64,000 bases of DNA from SIG603 sp963621245 (GCA_963621245.1 CAVFCW010000012.1:1-64000), one strand, 5' to 3'. Positions 25,694-35,799 are shown, counted from the stretch's first letter. Numbers and translations: made by a program. Notes: a model not told the origin generated them from the letters alone.

Positions 25694-26745
25694 TAAATCC
25701 TCCCGGTGTCAAGGGCTTTGCCTTTAAGCTGTCCGCAAGACGCTTCTATATCAGATCCTAATGTTCGCCTTATAGTAGCGGTATATCCGCGTTCCGAAAG
25801 TATTTTGACAAATTTATTTAATCTGTCAGTATTGCTCTTTTTATATCCTGTACCGGTAACATCATTTACAGGTATCAAATTAACATGAGCGATTATTCCT
25901 TTAAGTTTCGATGCAAGCTCTTTAGCGTGGGCATCACTGTCGTTTTTGCCGCTTATCATAGCATATTCAAAAGAAATTCTTTTGTTTGTCTTTTGGCAGT
26001 AATATCTGCAAGCCTCTAAAAGCGCCTCAACATTCCAGCGTTTGTTTATCGGCATCATGGAATCTCGAAGCTCATCGTTCGGAGCATGTAAAGAAACCGA
26101 AAGTGTAAGCTGCAAATTTTTATCTGCAAGCTCGTATATTCTGTTAACCAAACCGCACGTGGAAAGTGAGATGTGACGCATTCCTATATTAAGCCCGTTG
26201 GAATCGGACACAAGCTCCAAGAATTTAACTACATTATCATAATTATCGAGCGGCTCTCCCATTCCCATAAGAACAATGTTTGAAATTCTCTCTCCTATGT
26301 CCTTTTGAGCCGTCATTACCTGAGAAAGCATTTCCGACGGCAAAAGATTTCTTGTGAATCCGTTTTTTCCCGTTGCGCAAAAATTACATCCCATTTTGCA
26401 TCCGACCTGTGACGAAATGCAAATTGAATTTCCGTGATGATATTTCATAACTACCGCTTCGATATAATCTCCGTCATAAAGCTTATAGAGATATTTTACC
26501 GTTCCGTCAAGCTTTGAGACTCGCTTCAATTCTATTTGACAACCCGGAATAACATAAAGCTCATTTAATTTTGCTCTTAACTCTTTGGAAATATTGGTCA
26601 TCTCATCAAATGACCCGACAGAAGAATGAATCCACTTGTATATTTGATCTGCTCTGAATTTGGGAAGCCCGACTTCTTTGATTTCAGCTCGCAACTCCTC
26701 AAGATTCATCGATTTAATGTCTTTTTTTCCGTCAATTATATACAT
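25693..26745 (-). CDS. rlmN: Dual-specificity RNA methyltransferase RlmN
   Basis: RlmN is a radical-SAM enzyme that methylates C2 of A2503 in 23S rRNA and A37 in some tRNAs. The product of about 350 aa has the CxxxCxxC cluster in CKMGCNFC, the GMGEPL motif and the C-terminal catalytic cysteine in ASCGQLKG. The start at 26745 is chosen because AGAAGGAAAT lies just upstream and one base separates it from the rsmB stop. Confidence 0.95.
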   Translation of the reverse strand: MYIIDGKKDIKSMNLEELRAEIKEVGLPKFRADQIYKWIHSSVGSFDEMTNISKELRAKLNELYVIPGCQIELKRVSKLDGTVKYLYKLYDGDYIEAVVMKYHHGNSICISSQVGCKMGCNFCATGKNGFTRNLLPSEMLSQVMTAQKDIGERISNIVLMGMGEPLDNYDNVVKFLELVSDSNGLNIGMRHISLSTCGLVNRIYELADKNLQLTLSVSLHAPNDELRDSMMPINKRWNVEALLEACRYYCQKTNKRISFEYAMISGKNDSDAHAKELASKLKGIIAHVNLIPVNDVTGTGYKKSNTDRLNKFVKILSERGYTATIRRTLGSDIEASCGQLKGKALDTGRI

Positions 26746-26746
26746 A

Positions 26747-28048
26747 CTATTTCCTTCTGAATTTTGCAACAAAAAATCCGTCACAATCATTAAATGGCAT
26801 AATCGTCAACTGATTTTTCGGCTCCTCCACAAATCTCGGAACCGAAAAATTAATATCTTCAGGATAAAAATCCTTATTGTTCGCAAGAAATTTATCGGCT
26901 ACTTCTCCGTTTTCCTTTGGATTCAGCGTGCAAGTCGAATAGAACAAATATCCGCCTGATTTTACAAACTTAGCAGAATTTTCAAGAATCTCGTATTGAA
27001 TATCAGGCAAACCTTCTACCGACTCCAAAGTCTTGTATCTTATCTCGGGCTTTCTGCGAATAGTTCCGAAGCCAGAGCACGGGGCATCACAAAGCACTCT
27101 GTCAGCAACTATTCCGTGAGTGTCGCTTTTAGCGGCATCACGAACAAATGCATGAATATTGCTAATTCCAAGTCGCTTTGCACCGTTAAATATAAGCTTA
27201 ACTCTGCCTTTATACAAATCATAAGAATACACAGTTCCGGTATTGTTCATTTTTTCGGACAAAGTAAAGCTTTTTCCTCCGGGTGCGGCACATACATCAA
27301 CCAGTATTTCTTCCTCATTCGGATCTACTATTTCACAAAGATACTGAGAAGATAAATCCTGAACATGGAATAATCCGTCTTCATACTGCTGTAATTTTGT
27401 TAAATCACCGCTTGAATTTAACATGCAAGTATATGGCATATTTTTATACTGCTTTACCGTTATAGCGGAATCCGCAAATGAAGCCAAGAAATCAGTCAGC
27501 GCCGTCTTAGTGTTATTAACTCTGCAATAGATTTTAGACTTTTCTTGAACCGATTCAAGAATCTTCAGTGTGTTTTCTTCTCCGTAAGCTTTTTTCCACA
27601 TAGAAATAAGTTCATGCGGAACCGAAAACTTAATTTCAAGGTTATCGGGAAGAGTGATTTCATCTTTTTTTCTTATTATGTTTCTAAGCACCGCATTAAT
27701 GAAAGACGCGTTACATTTATAATGCTTAGCCAGTTCAACACATTCATTAACGGCGGCGGATTCAGGAATCTTATCAAGAAAGAAAATTTGATAACAACCT
27801 ATTTGGAGAATTGTCCTTGTTGTCTCGGAAAGCTTCATGCTCTTGTTTTTAAGAAACAACGATATATAGTAATCAAGTCTTATTTTATTTTCAAGAACTC
27901 CGTAAAAGATTATGCTTGCAAGCGCACTGTCTCTTTTATCAAGTCCGTGTTTTTTTAAGCATTTGTCAATGACTATATTGGAATAGCCCTCATTCTCCGA
28001 AACTTGAAGCAAAGCTTCAAGTGCGGTTGCACGTGATCCTGTTATCAT
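26747..28048 (-). CDS. rsmB: 16S rRNA (cytosine-967-C5)-methyltransferase RsmB
   Basis: RsmB (Sun) methylates C967 of 16S rRNA. The protein of about 433 aa has an N-terminal NusB-like RNA-binding domain (about 1-130) and a C-terminal SAM domain with CAAPGGKS, the catalytic CDAPCSG and the second cysteine in YSTCTL. The ATG at 28048 lies 10 bases after the fmt stop; a TTG inside fmt is the alternative. Confidence 0.95.
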   Translation of the reverse strand: MITGSRATALEALLQVSENEGYSNIVIDKCLKKHGLDKRDSALASIIFYGVLENKIRLDYYISLFLKNKSMKLSETTRTILQIGCYQIFFLDKIPESAAVNECVELAKHYKCNASFINAVLRNIIRKKDEITLPDNLEIKFSVPHELISMWKKAYGEENTLKILESVQEKSKIYCRVNNTKTALTDFLASFADSAITVKQYKNMPYTCMLNSSGDLTKLQQYEDGLFHVQDLSSQYLCEIVDPNEEEILVDVCAAPGGKSFTLSEKMNNTGTVYSYDLYKGRVKLIFNGAKRLGISNIHAFVRDAAKSDTHGIVADRVLCDAPCSGFGTIRRKPEIRYKTLESVEGLPDIQYEILENSAKFVKSGGYLFYSTCTLNPKENGEVADKFLANNKDFYPEDINFSVPRFVEEPKNQLTIMPFNDCDGFFVAKFRRK

Positions 28049-28059
28049 ATTTCTCACTT

Positions 28060-28980
28060 TCAATAAAGACAAGAGTCATCATTTATCGGGTGTCCTACCA
28101 AAAATGCGTCTCCCGTCATTCTTTTTCCGTTCTCAAGTTGTACTTCAAGCAATTGTAATGCGCTTTCTCCGCAATACACGCATAAGTGCTTATTGTTAAC
28201 AAACAGCTTACCAGCTTGACCTTTACCATCAATTACTTTTGTTCTATGAATTTTAATAGCTTTCTCACCAAAATGAGAAGAGGCACAAGGCCACGGATTA
28301 AGTCCTCTTACCTGATTATGTATCTCCAAAGCCGATTTATTCCAATCTATCGGAGATAATGCTTTCGTTATCATAGACGCATAGCTTGATTCATTTTCAT
28401 CTTGCTTTTGCGGTGTTACTGTGTTATTAACCAAAGCGTCAAGAGTATCCGTAAGTAAATCCGCACCTATAACAGAAAGTCGGTCAAAAAGCTCGCCGGC
28501 TGTTTCGTCAGGGAGAATTTCAACCTCTTTTTTCAGAAGCATATCTCCTGTATCAAGGCCCTTGCCCATATACATGGTAGTTACTCCCGTAACCTTATCG
28601 CCGTTCAAGACAGACCACTGTATCGGAGCTGCTCCACGGTACTTCGGTAAAAGTGAACCGTGAACATTTATGCAGCCATACTTGGGAATGTTAAGAATTG
28701 ACTCCGGAAGTATTTTACCGTAAGCCGCAACGACAATAACCTCTGGGTTTTGCTCCTTAATCAAGTTAACCACTGCCTCGTCTTTGAGAGTTGTCGGCTG
28801 AAATACCTCTATATTGTTTTCTAAAGCAAGCTCTTTCACGGGAGGAAACTGCATTTTATGTCCTCTGCCCTTTGGCTTGTCAGGTTGAGTAAAAACAGAG
28901 ACAACATCATAATTTTTGTCTAAGAGCTTTTTTAAAGTCGGTACGGCAAAATCAGGCGTACCCATAAAAACAACCTTCAA
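28060..28980 (-). CDS. fmt: Methionyl-tRNA formyltransferase
   Basis: Fmt formylates initiator Met-tRNA. The 306-aa protein starts at a TTG (LKVVFMGTPDFAVP) with AGAGGA eight bases upstream, just after the def stop. It shows the formyl-donor site with HGSLLPKYRGAAP and the C-terminal tRNA-binding domain. Def and fmt are coupled, as in most bacteria. Confidence 0.95.
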   Translation of the reverse strand: MKVVFMGTPDFAVPTLKKLLDKNYDVVSVFTQPDKPKGRGHKMQFPPVKELALENNIEVFQPTTLKDEAVVNLIKEQNPEVIVVAAYGKILPESILNIPKYGCINVHGSLLPKYRGAAPIQWSVLNGDKVTGVTTMYMGKGLDTGDMLLKKEVEILPDETAGELFDRLSVIGADLLTDTLDALVNNTVTPQKQDENESSYASMITKALSPIDWNKSALEIHNQVRGLNPWPCASSHFGEKAIKIHRTKVIDGKGQAGKLFVNNKHLCVYCGESALQLLEVQLENGKRMTGDAFLVGHPINDDSCLY

Positions 28981-28981
28981 A

Positions 28982-29477
28982 TCAGTTTTCCTCTTCTTCG
29001 CTTTCGTCGGCACTTCTCAATTCTTCGGGATCAACCATTCTGCTTGCTCTTTTAACAAAGCAAATTCCGTCCAAATGGTCTATCTCATGGCATAATGCTC
29101 TTGCAAGGAGTTCTTCTCCCTCTACCTCGAACCACTCACCGTTTTTATTCTGAGCTCTTACTTTTACATGATTCGGTCTTTCAACCATTCCGTATTCTCC
29201 GGGGAAAGACAAACAACCTTCCACTCCGTCCTGTGTTCCCGATGTTTCGATTATCTCGGGATTAACCAAATCGATTCTGCCTTCACCAACATCTATAACG
29301 CAAAGACGGCGCATCATACCAACCTGAGGGCCTGCAATGCCCACGCCGTCAGCATCTTGCATTGTTTCATACATATCATCAAGCAAAACCTCAAGTTTGT
29401 GGTCAAATTTCTCTACCGGTCTGCACACCTTGGTGAGGATAGGGTCACCGTCTTTTACAATATTACGAAGTGCCATA
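28982..29477 (-). CDS. def: Peptide deformylase
   Basis: Peptide deformylase removes the N-formyl group from new proteins. The 164-aa protein carries the three motifs GVGIAGPQVG, EGCLSFP and HEIDHLDG, which hold the metal-binding Cys and two His. The ATG at 29477 has GAAAGGAA upstream. A longer C-terminal acidic tail (SADESEEEEN) is present. Confidence 0.95.
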
Positions 29478-29493
29478 CTGTTCCTTTCATCAT

Positions 29494-31926
29494 TCAATAA
29501 TTATCATTTGGATTTGTATCAATAAAAACAGATACATTTTTGAATTCTCTTAGTTTCAAAAAGCTCCTGTAAACATCTGATAACAACTCCCTGTATTGTT
29601 TGTTAGATTTCGTCTTTATAATGATTTTGTATCTGAATCTTCTTCCCATTTTGTACACAGAAGCCTCTGTCGGAGGATATATTCTGATGGGATGATTCGG
29701 AAGTCTCTCCCTGAAAACTTCAGCCATAAGCTTTGCAAAACTTATCGGTGCGGTTTTCACAAGAGTTTCGTCCGCAGAGCTGAATCCTATAACATTTATA
29801 TCACAAAACGGCGGATATAACAGCTTGCGGCGAAAATCAATTTCAAGCCCGTAAAAAGCCGAATAATTCTGACTTTTAGCCAATTGAATATATGCATTTC
29901 CGGGTTGTTCCGTCTGTATCAGAGCAGTTCCTTTATATTTGCCTCTGCCTGATCTTCCGATAACCTGAGTGATTAAATCAAAAGTTCTTTCACCGCAACC
30001 GTAATCCTCGGCATACAACATCTGATCAACATTAAGCACACAGACAAGCGTAACATTTTCAAAATTCAAGCCTTTGGACACCATCTGTGTTCCGACCATA
30101 ATATCATATTTTCCGCCAGCAAAGTCATCAAGTAAATCGTCAAGATTATTTCTTAGCGACACAGAGTCGGAATCAATTCGCAAAACTCTCGCCTCAGGAA
30201 TAAACGCTCTGAGCGTCTCTTCTATGTGTTGAGTGCCCGTTCCGTATGTGCTCAAAGAATTTTGATGACAAACAGGACAAGTTACAGAAAAGTCCTCACT
30301 GTAACCGCAATAATGGCAAAGCAGCTTATTGTTATCATAGTGATAGTTGAGCGATACACTGCAATTAGGGCAAAGTCTTACTTCACGACACTCTGTACAT
30401 CTGACAAAGCTGTGATAGCCGCGACGGTTTATAAGAATGATTGACTGCTTTTTATCGGCAAGATTTTTCTTTAAAAGAAATTTTGTCCGAACACTCAAAT
30501 CGTTATTCAAATCGTCGGAATCAAGTGCATCAACTATCTCAACCTCGGGCAAATCTGCATTGCCGTATCTTGAATTCATTTGGCAGTATAAAAACTTACC
30601 GGATTCGGCTTGATAAGAAGATTCTACAGACGGAGTAGCTGAAGCCAACAAACAAATTGCCTTTGTTCGTGAAGCTCGGACAATCGCTATTTGTCTTGCA
30701 TCATATCTCGGACTTTTGTCGGACTTGTAAGATTTATCATGTTCTTCATCAACTGCAATCAATCCGATATTATCAAACGGCGCAAATACCGCCGATCGTG
30801 TTCCGACAGCAATCAATGCCTCTCCCTTTTTGCACCTCTTCCATTCATCGTATCGTTCGCCAACAGACAGTTTGCTGTGAAGAACAGCAACTTTATCTCC
30901 AAACGAATTTTTAAACAGCTGAACCGTCTGAGATGTCAAAGATATCTCGGGAACCAAAATAATCGCTTGCTTTCCTTCAAATATAACTTTTCGGGCAAGT
31001 GCAATGTAAACGGAGGTCTTTCCACTGCCTGTTACACCATTTAGCAAAACAGGCTTATTTTCACCCTTTGAATAGCTGTCACATATTTTATCATAAACCG
31101 ATCTTTGCGTCTCATTAAGTTCAAAGTCTCCGCTCGACTTAACCCTATCGGCAGTTACTGTCGGTCTTCTGAACTTTTCGGCAAAAAAATACTCTGCGGC
31201 ACCGCAAGCTACAAGTTTGTCAATAACACTCTTAGTGCAACCGACAAAATATGTTATTTCATTCACGGTAGCCGTTTCGCAGCTACTGATGAACTCATAA
31301 ACTTTCTTTTGCTGTTTGGACTTAAGCGCAGACACATCATATTCCTTTGCAATAACCATTTTATCCGTTGCGTCGGATATTTTTTGTATGGTATCTTGCT
31401 TTTTTATAAGAATTCCGTTTTCGACAAGCCGAGTGAAATCCTCATTTGTATCATCAAGCTTAAGAGTGTTGATAATATAATTCGAATTGAAGCTCCCTCT
31501 TTTCGCACGCTTTATAATCTTCTGCTGAAGTTCTGATAAATCAAATTCTGAAAGCTCAGAATCAATCTCCGAGTTTAAGCTGTACGAAAAAATCAACTTC
31601 TGCGTCAAGCCGCTCGGCAAAAGAACTCTTACCGCCTCTTCATAAGTGCAAAAATACTTTTTTGTCATCCAATCAGCCAAAGCCAAAAGCTCCCGTGATA
31701 AAACAGGCTCGTTGTCTATTTTATCGATTATGCCTTTAAGCTTATCAGTACCGATTGGATTTACATCTTGCACCTTGAAAACAATTCCTATCTTTGATTT
31801 GTTACCGTTTCCAAAAGGGACTCTAACTCTCATTCCGGGTTCGACTTTCATATCTGACGGAACAAAGTAAGAGAATAACTTATCAAAAGAATATGATGTT
31901 TTTTCTAAAGCTATTTCAGCAATCAA
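29494..31926 (-). CDS. priA: Primosomal protein N' (replication restart helicase PriA)
   Basis: PriA reloads the replisome at stalled forks. The 810-aa protein has an N-terminal DNA-binding domain, a DEAH-type helicase core (GVTGSGKTSVY, VDEEHD) and eight zinc-binding cysteines spread over about 40 residues (CTECREVRLCPNC and later pairs). Its TTG start overlaps the rpoZ stop. No coaBC gene separates it from rpoZ, unlike in Bacillus. Confidence 0.95.
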   Translation of the reverse strand: MIAEIALEKTSYSFDKLFSYFVPSDMKVEPGMRVRVPFGNGNKSKIGIVFKVQDVNPIGTDKLKGIIDKIDNEPVLSRELLALADWMTKKYFCTYEEAVRVLLPSGLTQKLIFSYSLNSEIDSELSEFDLSELQQKIIKRAKRGSFNSNYIINTLKLDDTNEDFTRLVENGILIKKQDTIQKISDATDKMVIAKEYDVSALKSKQQKKVYEFISSCETATVNEITYFVGCTKSVIDKLVACGAAEYFFAEKFRRPTVTADRVKSSGDFELNETQRSVYDKICDSYSKGENKPVLLNGVTGSGKTSVYIALARKVIFEGKQAIILVPEISLTSQTVQLFKNSFGDKVAVLHSKLSVGERYDEWKRCKKGEALIAVGTRSAVFAPFDNIGLIAVDEEHDKSYKSDKSPRYDARQIAIVRASRTKAICLLASATPSVESSYQAESGKFLYCQMNSRYGNADLPEVEIVDALDSDDLNNDLSVRTKFLLKKNLADKKQSIILINRRGYHSFVRCTECREVRLCPNCSVSLNYHYDNNKLLCHYCGYSEDFSVTCPVCHQNSLSTYGTGTQHIEETLRAFIPEARVLRIDSDSVSLRNNLDDLLDDFAGGKYDIMVGTQMVSKGLNFENVTLVCVLNVDQMLYAEDYGCGERTFDLITQVIGRSGRGKYKGTALIQTEQPGNAYIQLAKSQNYSAFYGLEIDFRRKLLYPPFCDINVIGFSSADETLVKTAPISFAKLMAEVFRERLPNHPIRIYPPTEASVYKMGRRFRYKIIIKTKSNKQYRELLSDVYRSFLKLREFKNVSVFIDTNPNDNY

Positions 31927-32135
31927 AATTCATAATCAAACGGATCCGGCTCGTGAATAATGTATTTTCCTGCAACAAAGTCTCTGCAAGCAAGCTCAAC
32001 AGGCTTAACAGTAACAGGCGGATCTGCATTTTCAATCTCGGTTGTAATCTCTCTTGCTCTCTTTGCAATAGCAATAACAAGTGAGTAACGGCTGTTATGA
32101 GGTGTTTTTACTATGTTTGCTGATGGTTTAAGCAT
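31923..32135 (-). CDS. rpoZ: RNA polymerase omega subunit
   Basis: Omega assists RNA polymerase assembly. The 70-aa protein has the family core SRYSLVIAIAKRAREI. It lies between gmk and priA, the usual place, with AAGGAGAG upstream. Confidence 0.9.
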   Translation of the reverse strand: MLKPSANIVKTPHNSRYSLVIAIAKRAREITTEIENADPPVTVKPVELACRDFVAGKYIIHEPDPFDYEF

Positions 32136-32137
32136 AT

Positions 32138-32752
32138 TTATCTCTCCTTGATTATATCATCAAATATTTCTAAATTTTTGTTTCTTTCATATCTGAGTTT
32201 TTCAGCTTTAATTATTGCTTCAAGCTCATCCACTGCTTTTTCAAGCTCGTCATTAACCACAATGTAATCGTAGTCTTTTGCGTGTGGAATTTCCTGCAGT
32301 GCGGTATTCAGACGATTTTTAATGACCTCATCCGTTTCTGTACCGCGATTTCTCAATCTTCTTTCAAGAACTTCCATTGAAGGAGGAGTTATGAAAACAG
32401 ATACGCAGTCAGGAATTTTCTTCTTTATCTGTGCGCCGCCCTGTACTTCTATCTCCAATACTATATCGTATCCCTCAGCAACCGCTTTTTCAATCGGCTC
32501 TTTGGGAGTACCGTAGTAGTTTCCGCAGTACTCTGCATGTTCAAGCATCTTACCTTCGGCTATAAGCTCTTCAAAGTGCTCTTTGTCGGTAAAGTAATAG
32601 CTTTGACCGTCAACCTCACCCGGACGGGGTTTTCTTGTGGTTGCCGAAACGCTGAATTTCATATTAGCATTTCTCTTGAACAGTTCCTTAAGAATGGTGC
32701 CCTTGCCGCCTCCTGATGGAGCGGACACCACAATAACAAGACCTTTATTCAT
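32138..32752 (-). CDS. gmk: Guanylate kinase
   Basis: Guanylate kinase phosphorylates GMP to GDP. The 204-aa protein shows the P-loop SAPSGGGKGT, the GMP-binding TTRKPRPGE and the YYGTP segment. It overlaps remA by eight bases. Confidence 0.96.
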   Translation of the reverse strand: MNKGLVIVVSAPSGGGKGTILKELFKRNANMKFSVSATTRKPRPGEVDGQSYYFTDKEHFEELIAEGKMLEHAEYCGNYYGTPKEPIEKAVAEGYDIVLEIEVQGGAQIKKKIPDCVSVFITPPSMEVLERRLRNRGTETDEVIKNRLNTALQEIPHAKDYDYIVVNDELEKAVDELEAIIKAEKLRYERNKNLEIFDDIIKER

Positions 32753-33002
32753 TTATATCACCTTCATTGCCATTATTAATTCGATTTCCGATAACATCTG
32801 CAGTAAGAGCGGACATAACCACATGGTTGCTGTCCATAATAATCACAGATTTGGTTTTTCTTCCCTGTGACGCATCGATAGCTTTCCCAATTTCTTTAGC
32901 TTCCTGGACAATTCTTTTCACAGGAGCCGAATCAGGGCTGACTACAGCGACTATCTTACTGCTTGATATCATATTTCCAAATCCGATATTGATTAGATTC
33001 AC
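32745..33002 (-). CDS. remA: RemA-family DNA-binding regulator (DUF370)
   Basis: RemA in Bacillus is a ring-forming DNA-binding protein that activates biofilm matrix and osmoprotection genes. The 85-aa protein has the family pattern NIGFGNMISSSKIVAVV at its N-terminus and DSNHVVMSAL later. It starts at GTG (33002) with AAGGTGATAAA upstream. It lies between yicC and gmk as in Bacillus. Confidence 0.92.
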   Translation of the reverse strand: MNLINIGFGNMISSSKIVAVVSPDSAPVKRIVQEAKEIGKAIDASQGRKTKSVIIMDSNHVVMSALTADVIGNRINNGNEGDINE

Positions 33003-33011
33003 TTTATCACC

Positions 33012-33890
33012 TTATTCAATATTCTGAACCTGTTCGCGAATTTTCTCTATCTCAGCTTTAATATCAACCACCATATATGCAATATCGGAATCAGAGCATT
33101 TTGAGCCGATAGTGTTTGCTTCTCTGTTCATTTCCTGAACAAGAAAATCCATTTTTCTTCCGATAGGGTCCTTGCTCTCAGCAAATTGTTTCAACTGGGA
33201 TATGTGGCTTCTCAGTCTGACAGTTTCTTCATCAACAGCAACTTTATCGGCAAAAATAGCAGTTTCTGTCAAAATTCTTGCATCGTCGATATTTCTGTCA
33301 GCGAGGAGTTCTTTAAGCTTAGATTCAAGCTTTTCTCTGTATTCCTTAACGGTTTCAGGTGAACGGACTTCAATTTTTCCTACTATGCCAAGAATAAATT
33401 CGGCACGACTCACAACGTCATCGTAAAGCTTTGAGCCTTCACGCTCTCTCATTTCAATAAAGTTAAACAGAGCTTTCTCGGTTACAACCTTTGCATCATT
33501 CCAAACTCTCTCTTCATCCTCTGGAGCCTTGTGAATAGAAAAAATATCCGTAAATTTTGTGAGGCTGTCAGCAGTTACATCGCCGGAAAGCGAGTACTTT
33601 TCATTTAACTCTCTCAAAGCGTTAATATATCCGGCAGCCAAAGAGTGATTTACGGTTACCTCAACATCATCAACATCTATGTTCTCAATGTGTACATAAA
33701 CATCGATTTTTCCTCGGGAAACTTTTGATTGGATAAAAGATTTTAGTTTGTCTTCCAAAAAAGCGTAGCCTCGGGTAATCCTTGTGCTAAACTCAAAATA
33801 TTTATGATTAACCGATTTTATTTCAACAATAATATGTCTTCCGTCAACAATCTCATCGGCTCTGCCAAAGCCGGTCATACTCTTGAGCAT
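33012..33890 (-). CDS. YicC/YloC-family endoribonuclease
   Basis: A 292-aa protein of the YicC/YloC family, endoribonucleases acting on small or structured RNAs. Visible family signatures are the N-terminal SMTGFGRA, KSVNHKYFE and the C-terminal EMNREANTIGSK. It is the first gene of the ylo-type operon that runs to thiN, with AAAGGA before its ATG and a promoter close upstream. Confidence 0.94.
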   Translation of the reverse strand: MLKSMTGFGRADEIVDGRHIIVEIKSVNHKYFEFSTRITRGYAFLEDKLKSFIQSKVSRGKIDVYVHIENIDVDDVEVTVNHSLAAGYINALRELNEKYSLSGDVTADSLTKFTDIFSIHKAPEDEERVWNDAKVVTEKALFNFIEMREREGSKLYDDVVSRAEFILGIVGKIEVRSPETVKEYREKLESKLKELLADRNIDDARILTETAIFADKVAVDEETVRLRSHISQLKQFAESKDPIGRKMDFLVQEMNREANTIGSKCSDSDIAYMVVDIKAEIEKIREQVQNIE

Positions 33891-33932
33891 TTTATCAGTC
33901 CTTTCTCACACTTAGCATTCTTTAATTAATGT

Positions 33933-33962
33933 ATTTTAACCCATTATATACATATAAAGCAA
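33933..33962 (-). promoter_or_regulatory. Promoter of the yicC-to-thiN operon
   Basis: On the minus strand TTGCTT (33962-33957), 18 bases and TAAAAT (33938-33933), about 43 bases before the yicC start. It directly follows the upstream operon's terminator. Confidence 0.5.
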
Positions 33963-33989
33963 GAAAAGGTTACAAATTTGTAACCTTTT
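33960..33989 (-). terminator. Terminator of the PanE-like operon
   Basis: A perfect 26-bp palindrome (arms 33964-33976 and 33977-33989, AAAAGGTTACAAA and complement) with T-rich tails on both strands. It lies 47 bases after the stop of the gene at 34036. Confidence 0.75.
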
Positions 33990-34035
33990 TCCCCAATATT
34001 TTTATTCGTCTAACAGCAATTCAAAACAAATTGAT

Positions 34036-34962
34036 TTATCTCATATAATCTTCGCATTCTGCTTCAAGCTCATTCCAAATCGGATATTCAGCTCCGTTTT
34101 CATCAAAAAATCTTTTCAAATCCAGGTTAAGAGCTCTCATTTCGTCAACCGCATTCATCGCATGATCCGAGACGCAAATTTTACCTAAACTTGTAGCGCT
34201 CATAATCCTAAAATAATGAAGTATAAACTTTCTGTATTTATCACTTTCAAAGTTTTGATCCACCTTAGGCAAAATCTCGTGTCCTGCATTTTTAATTGCC
34301 CGATAGCCTTCTATATTGGCATCAATTAACCGATTCAAGTAAGCTTTGTCGCTTTTTATCAGCTTCAAATTTCCACCCGTTTTATAACAAGCAAATGTAA
34401 CCGGCACAACAAATGCGGCGTGGCACAAAAGGTAGTCCTCCATATTCGGCTCATATACCAGCTTATACTTTGTGCAAACGAATATACGCTTAATAAGTCT
34501 CTCATTTGAAGGCACACCTCTGAGCTGTCCGATCGTTATTTTTCTGAGGTCAACAGAAACAACGCAGTCTTTCTCTCGATGTCCGGCGGACAGTGCAAAT
34601 GCAAACATGATGTTCTTTTCAGGTAGACGTGCCACCAACTCTGAAGCACGAACATTATTGCCCACAAAAATAATATTTTTAGTCTTGTTTGCTCGCAAAG
34701 TTTCCAGTACACCGTCAATCTGTGTATAGCGCAATACAACAAAAATTACATCATAATTATCATCAGGTAAAAGCTCGGTTACCACAGGAATATGACTGAC
34801 GGTTGTCCGATTCGTAAGCTTATTTTTAATTCTCAATCCGTTTTTCTTGATTTCATCTGCCCACTTTCCGCGTGCGAGCAATGTTACATTCTTTCCCGCA
34901 CGAAACAGGTTATTCGCAAGATTACATCCCAGCACTCCCGCACCAAACACTAAAATTTTCAA
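34036..34962 (-). CDS. Ketopantoate reductase (ApbA/PanE) family protein
   Basis: A 308-aa NAD(P)H-dependent reductase-like protein. The N-terminus has the Rossmann motif GAGVLGCNLA (about residues 7-16), the family's LLARG and a C-terminal helical domain. The C-terminal half diverges from true PanE. With no panB or panC nearby and an ATC-hydrolase-family partner 12 bases upstream, it is better seen as an accessory reductase of unknown substrate than as the pantothenate enzyme. Confidence 0.75.
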   Translation of the reverse strand: MKILVFGAGVLGCNLANNLFRAGKNVTLLARGKWADEIKKNGLRIKNKLTNRTTVSHIPVVTELLPDDNYDVIFVVLRYTQIDGVLETLRANKTKNIIFVGNNVRASELVARLPEKNIMFAFALSAGHREKDCVVSVDLRKITIGQLRGVPSNERLIKRIFVCTKYKLVYEPNMEDYLLCHAAFVVPVTFACYKTGGNLKLIKSDKAYLNRLIDANIEGYRAIKNAGHEILPKVDQNFESDKYRKFILHYFRIMSATSLGKICVSDHAMNAVDEMRALNLDLKRFFDENGAEYPIWNELEAECEDYMR

Positions 34963-34974
34963 TTTAGCACTTCC

Positions 34975-35694
34975 TCATTTCTTATCCGATTTATTTTTTC
35001 TCCGATATCCATGCTCATCCCGATATTCAGGATGTTCTTTTATATATGTATCGAGATCGCCACAAATTGTATAATCACACTTACATCCATTTGAACACAT
35101 TTCCGAACGCACAAGACGGGCGTGAATAAGCTCCATTGATACATAGTCAACATTGCAAAGTGCCGGCATTATCTCAGTTAGATTAAATTCCTTGGCGAAT
35201 TCTGCTACGGGGCAAGCTGTGAACTCATAGTATATAGGTTTATTCTTTTCATAAGGTGCAACATGCATTTCATAGTCATGCCACGCATCGCAACCTTTTT
35301 TGGCTTTTGCGAAAGCTTTATACATTAGTTTTTGCCAAATCGGCTTGTTACAATCAACGAATTTAGAGAGAAAACGAAACGATGGCAAAACAAGATTTTC
35401 TTCAATCTCCTCAATCTCTCTGAAAGTTGCAACATCTCGGCAGACAGAAAAGTAACACATGATGGCAATGCAGTCATAGGTACCACCCTTACCGTTATGA
35501 TAATTTTTCTTTCCGCCTAAATCTGTGCGACATTTCGCAAGATAATCGACATATTGCTTCTGAATCCGCTCCCAAATCGCATCGCATTCATCAGAACTAT
35601 AATGATGTGAAGTTTTATCCCTGATTTCCTTTTCGCGCTGCTTTAAATACAACACATGACAACTTCGATCAAAATTCAATTTCCTACCTTTCAT
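34975..35694 (-). CDS. L-2-amino-thiazoline-4-carboxylic acid hydrolase family protein
   Basis: A 239-aa protein of the ATC-hydrolase family, named for the enzyme that opens the thiazoline ring on the way to cysteine. Visible family segments are YYEFTACPVAEFAKEFNL, LTEIMPALCNVDY and a C-terminal cysteine-rich CSNGCKCDYTIC. A basic lysine-rich tail ends the protein. Many clostridial members sit beside regulators and act on unknown substrates. It is the first gene of a two-gene operon whose promoter carries a downstream dyad. Confidence 0.75.
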   Translation of the reverse strand: MKGRKLNFDRSCHVLYLKQREKEIRDKTSHHYSSDECDAIWERIQKQYVDYLAKCRTDLGGKKNYHNGKGGTYDCIAIMCYFSVCRDVATFREIEEIEENLVLPSFRFLSKFVDCNKPIWQKLMYKAFAKAKKGCDAWHDYEMHVAPYEKNKPIYYEFTACPVAEFAKEFNLTEIMPALCNVDYVSMELIHARLVRSEMCSNGCKCDYTICGDLDTYIKEHPEYRDEHGYRRKNKSDKK

Positions 35695-35799
35695 AGTTTT
35701 TCACTCCTAACAATATGCAGAGCAGTTGATTATAATCACAACAGATTAAATGTTCAGAGACGCTTGGTTAGATTGCGCTAACTTATTGGGTGTTAAAAA

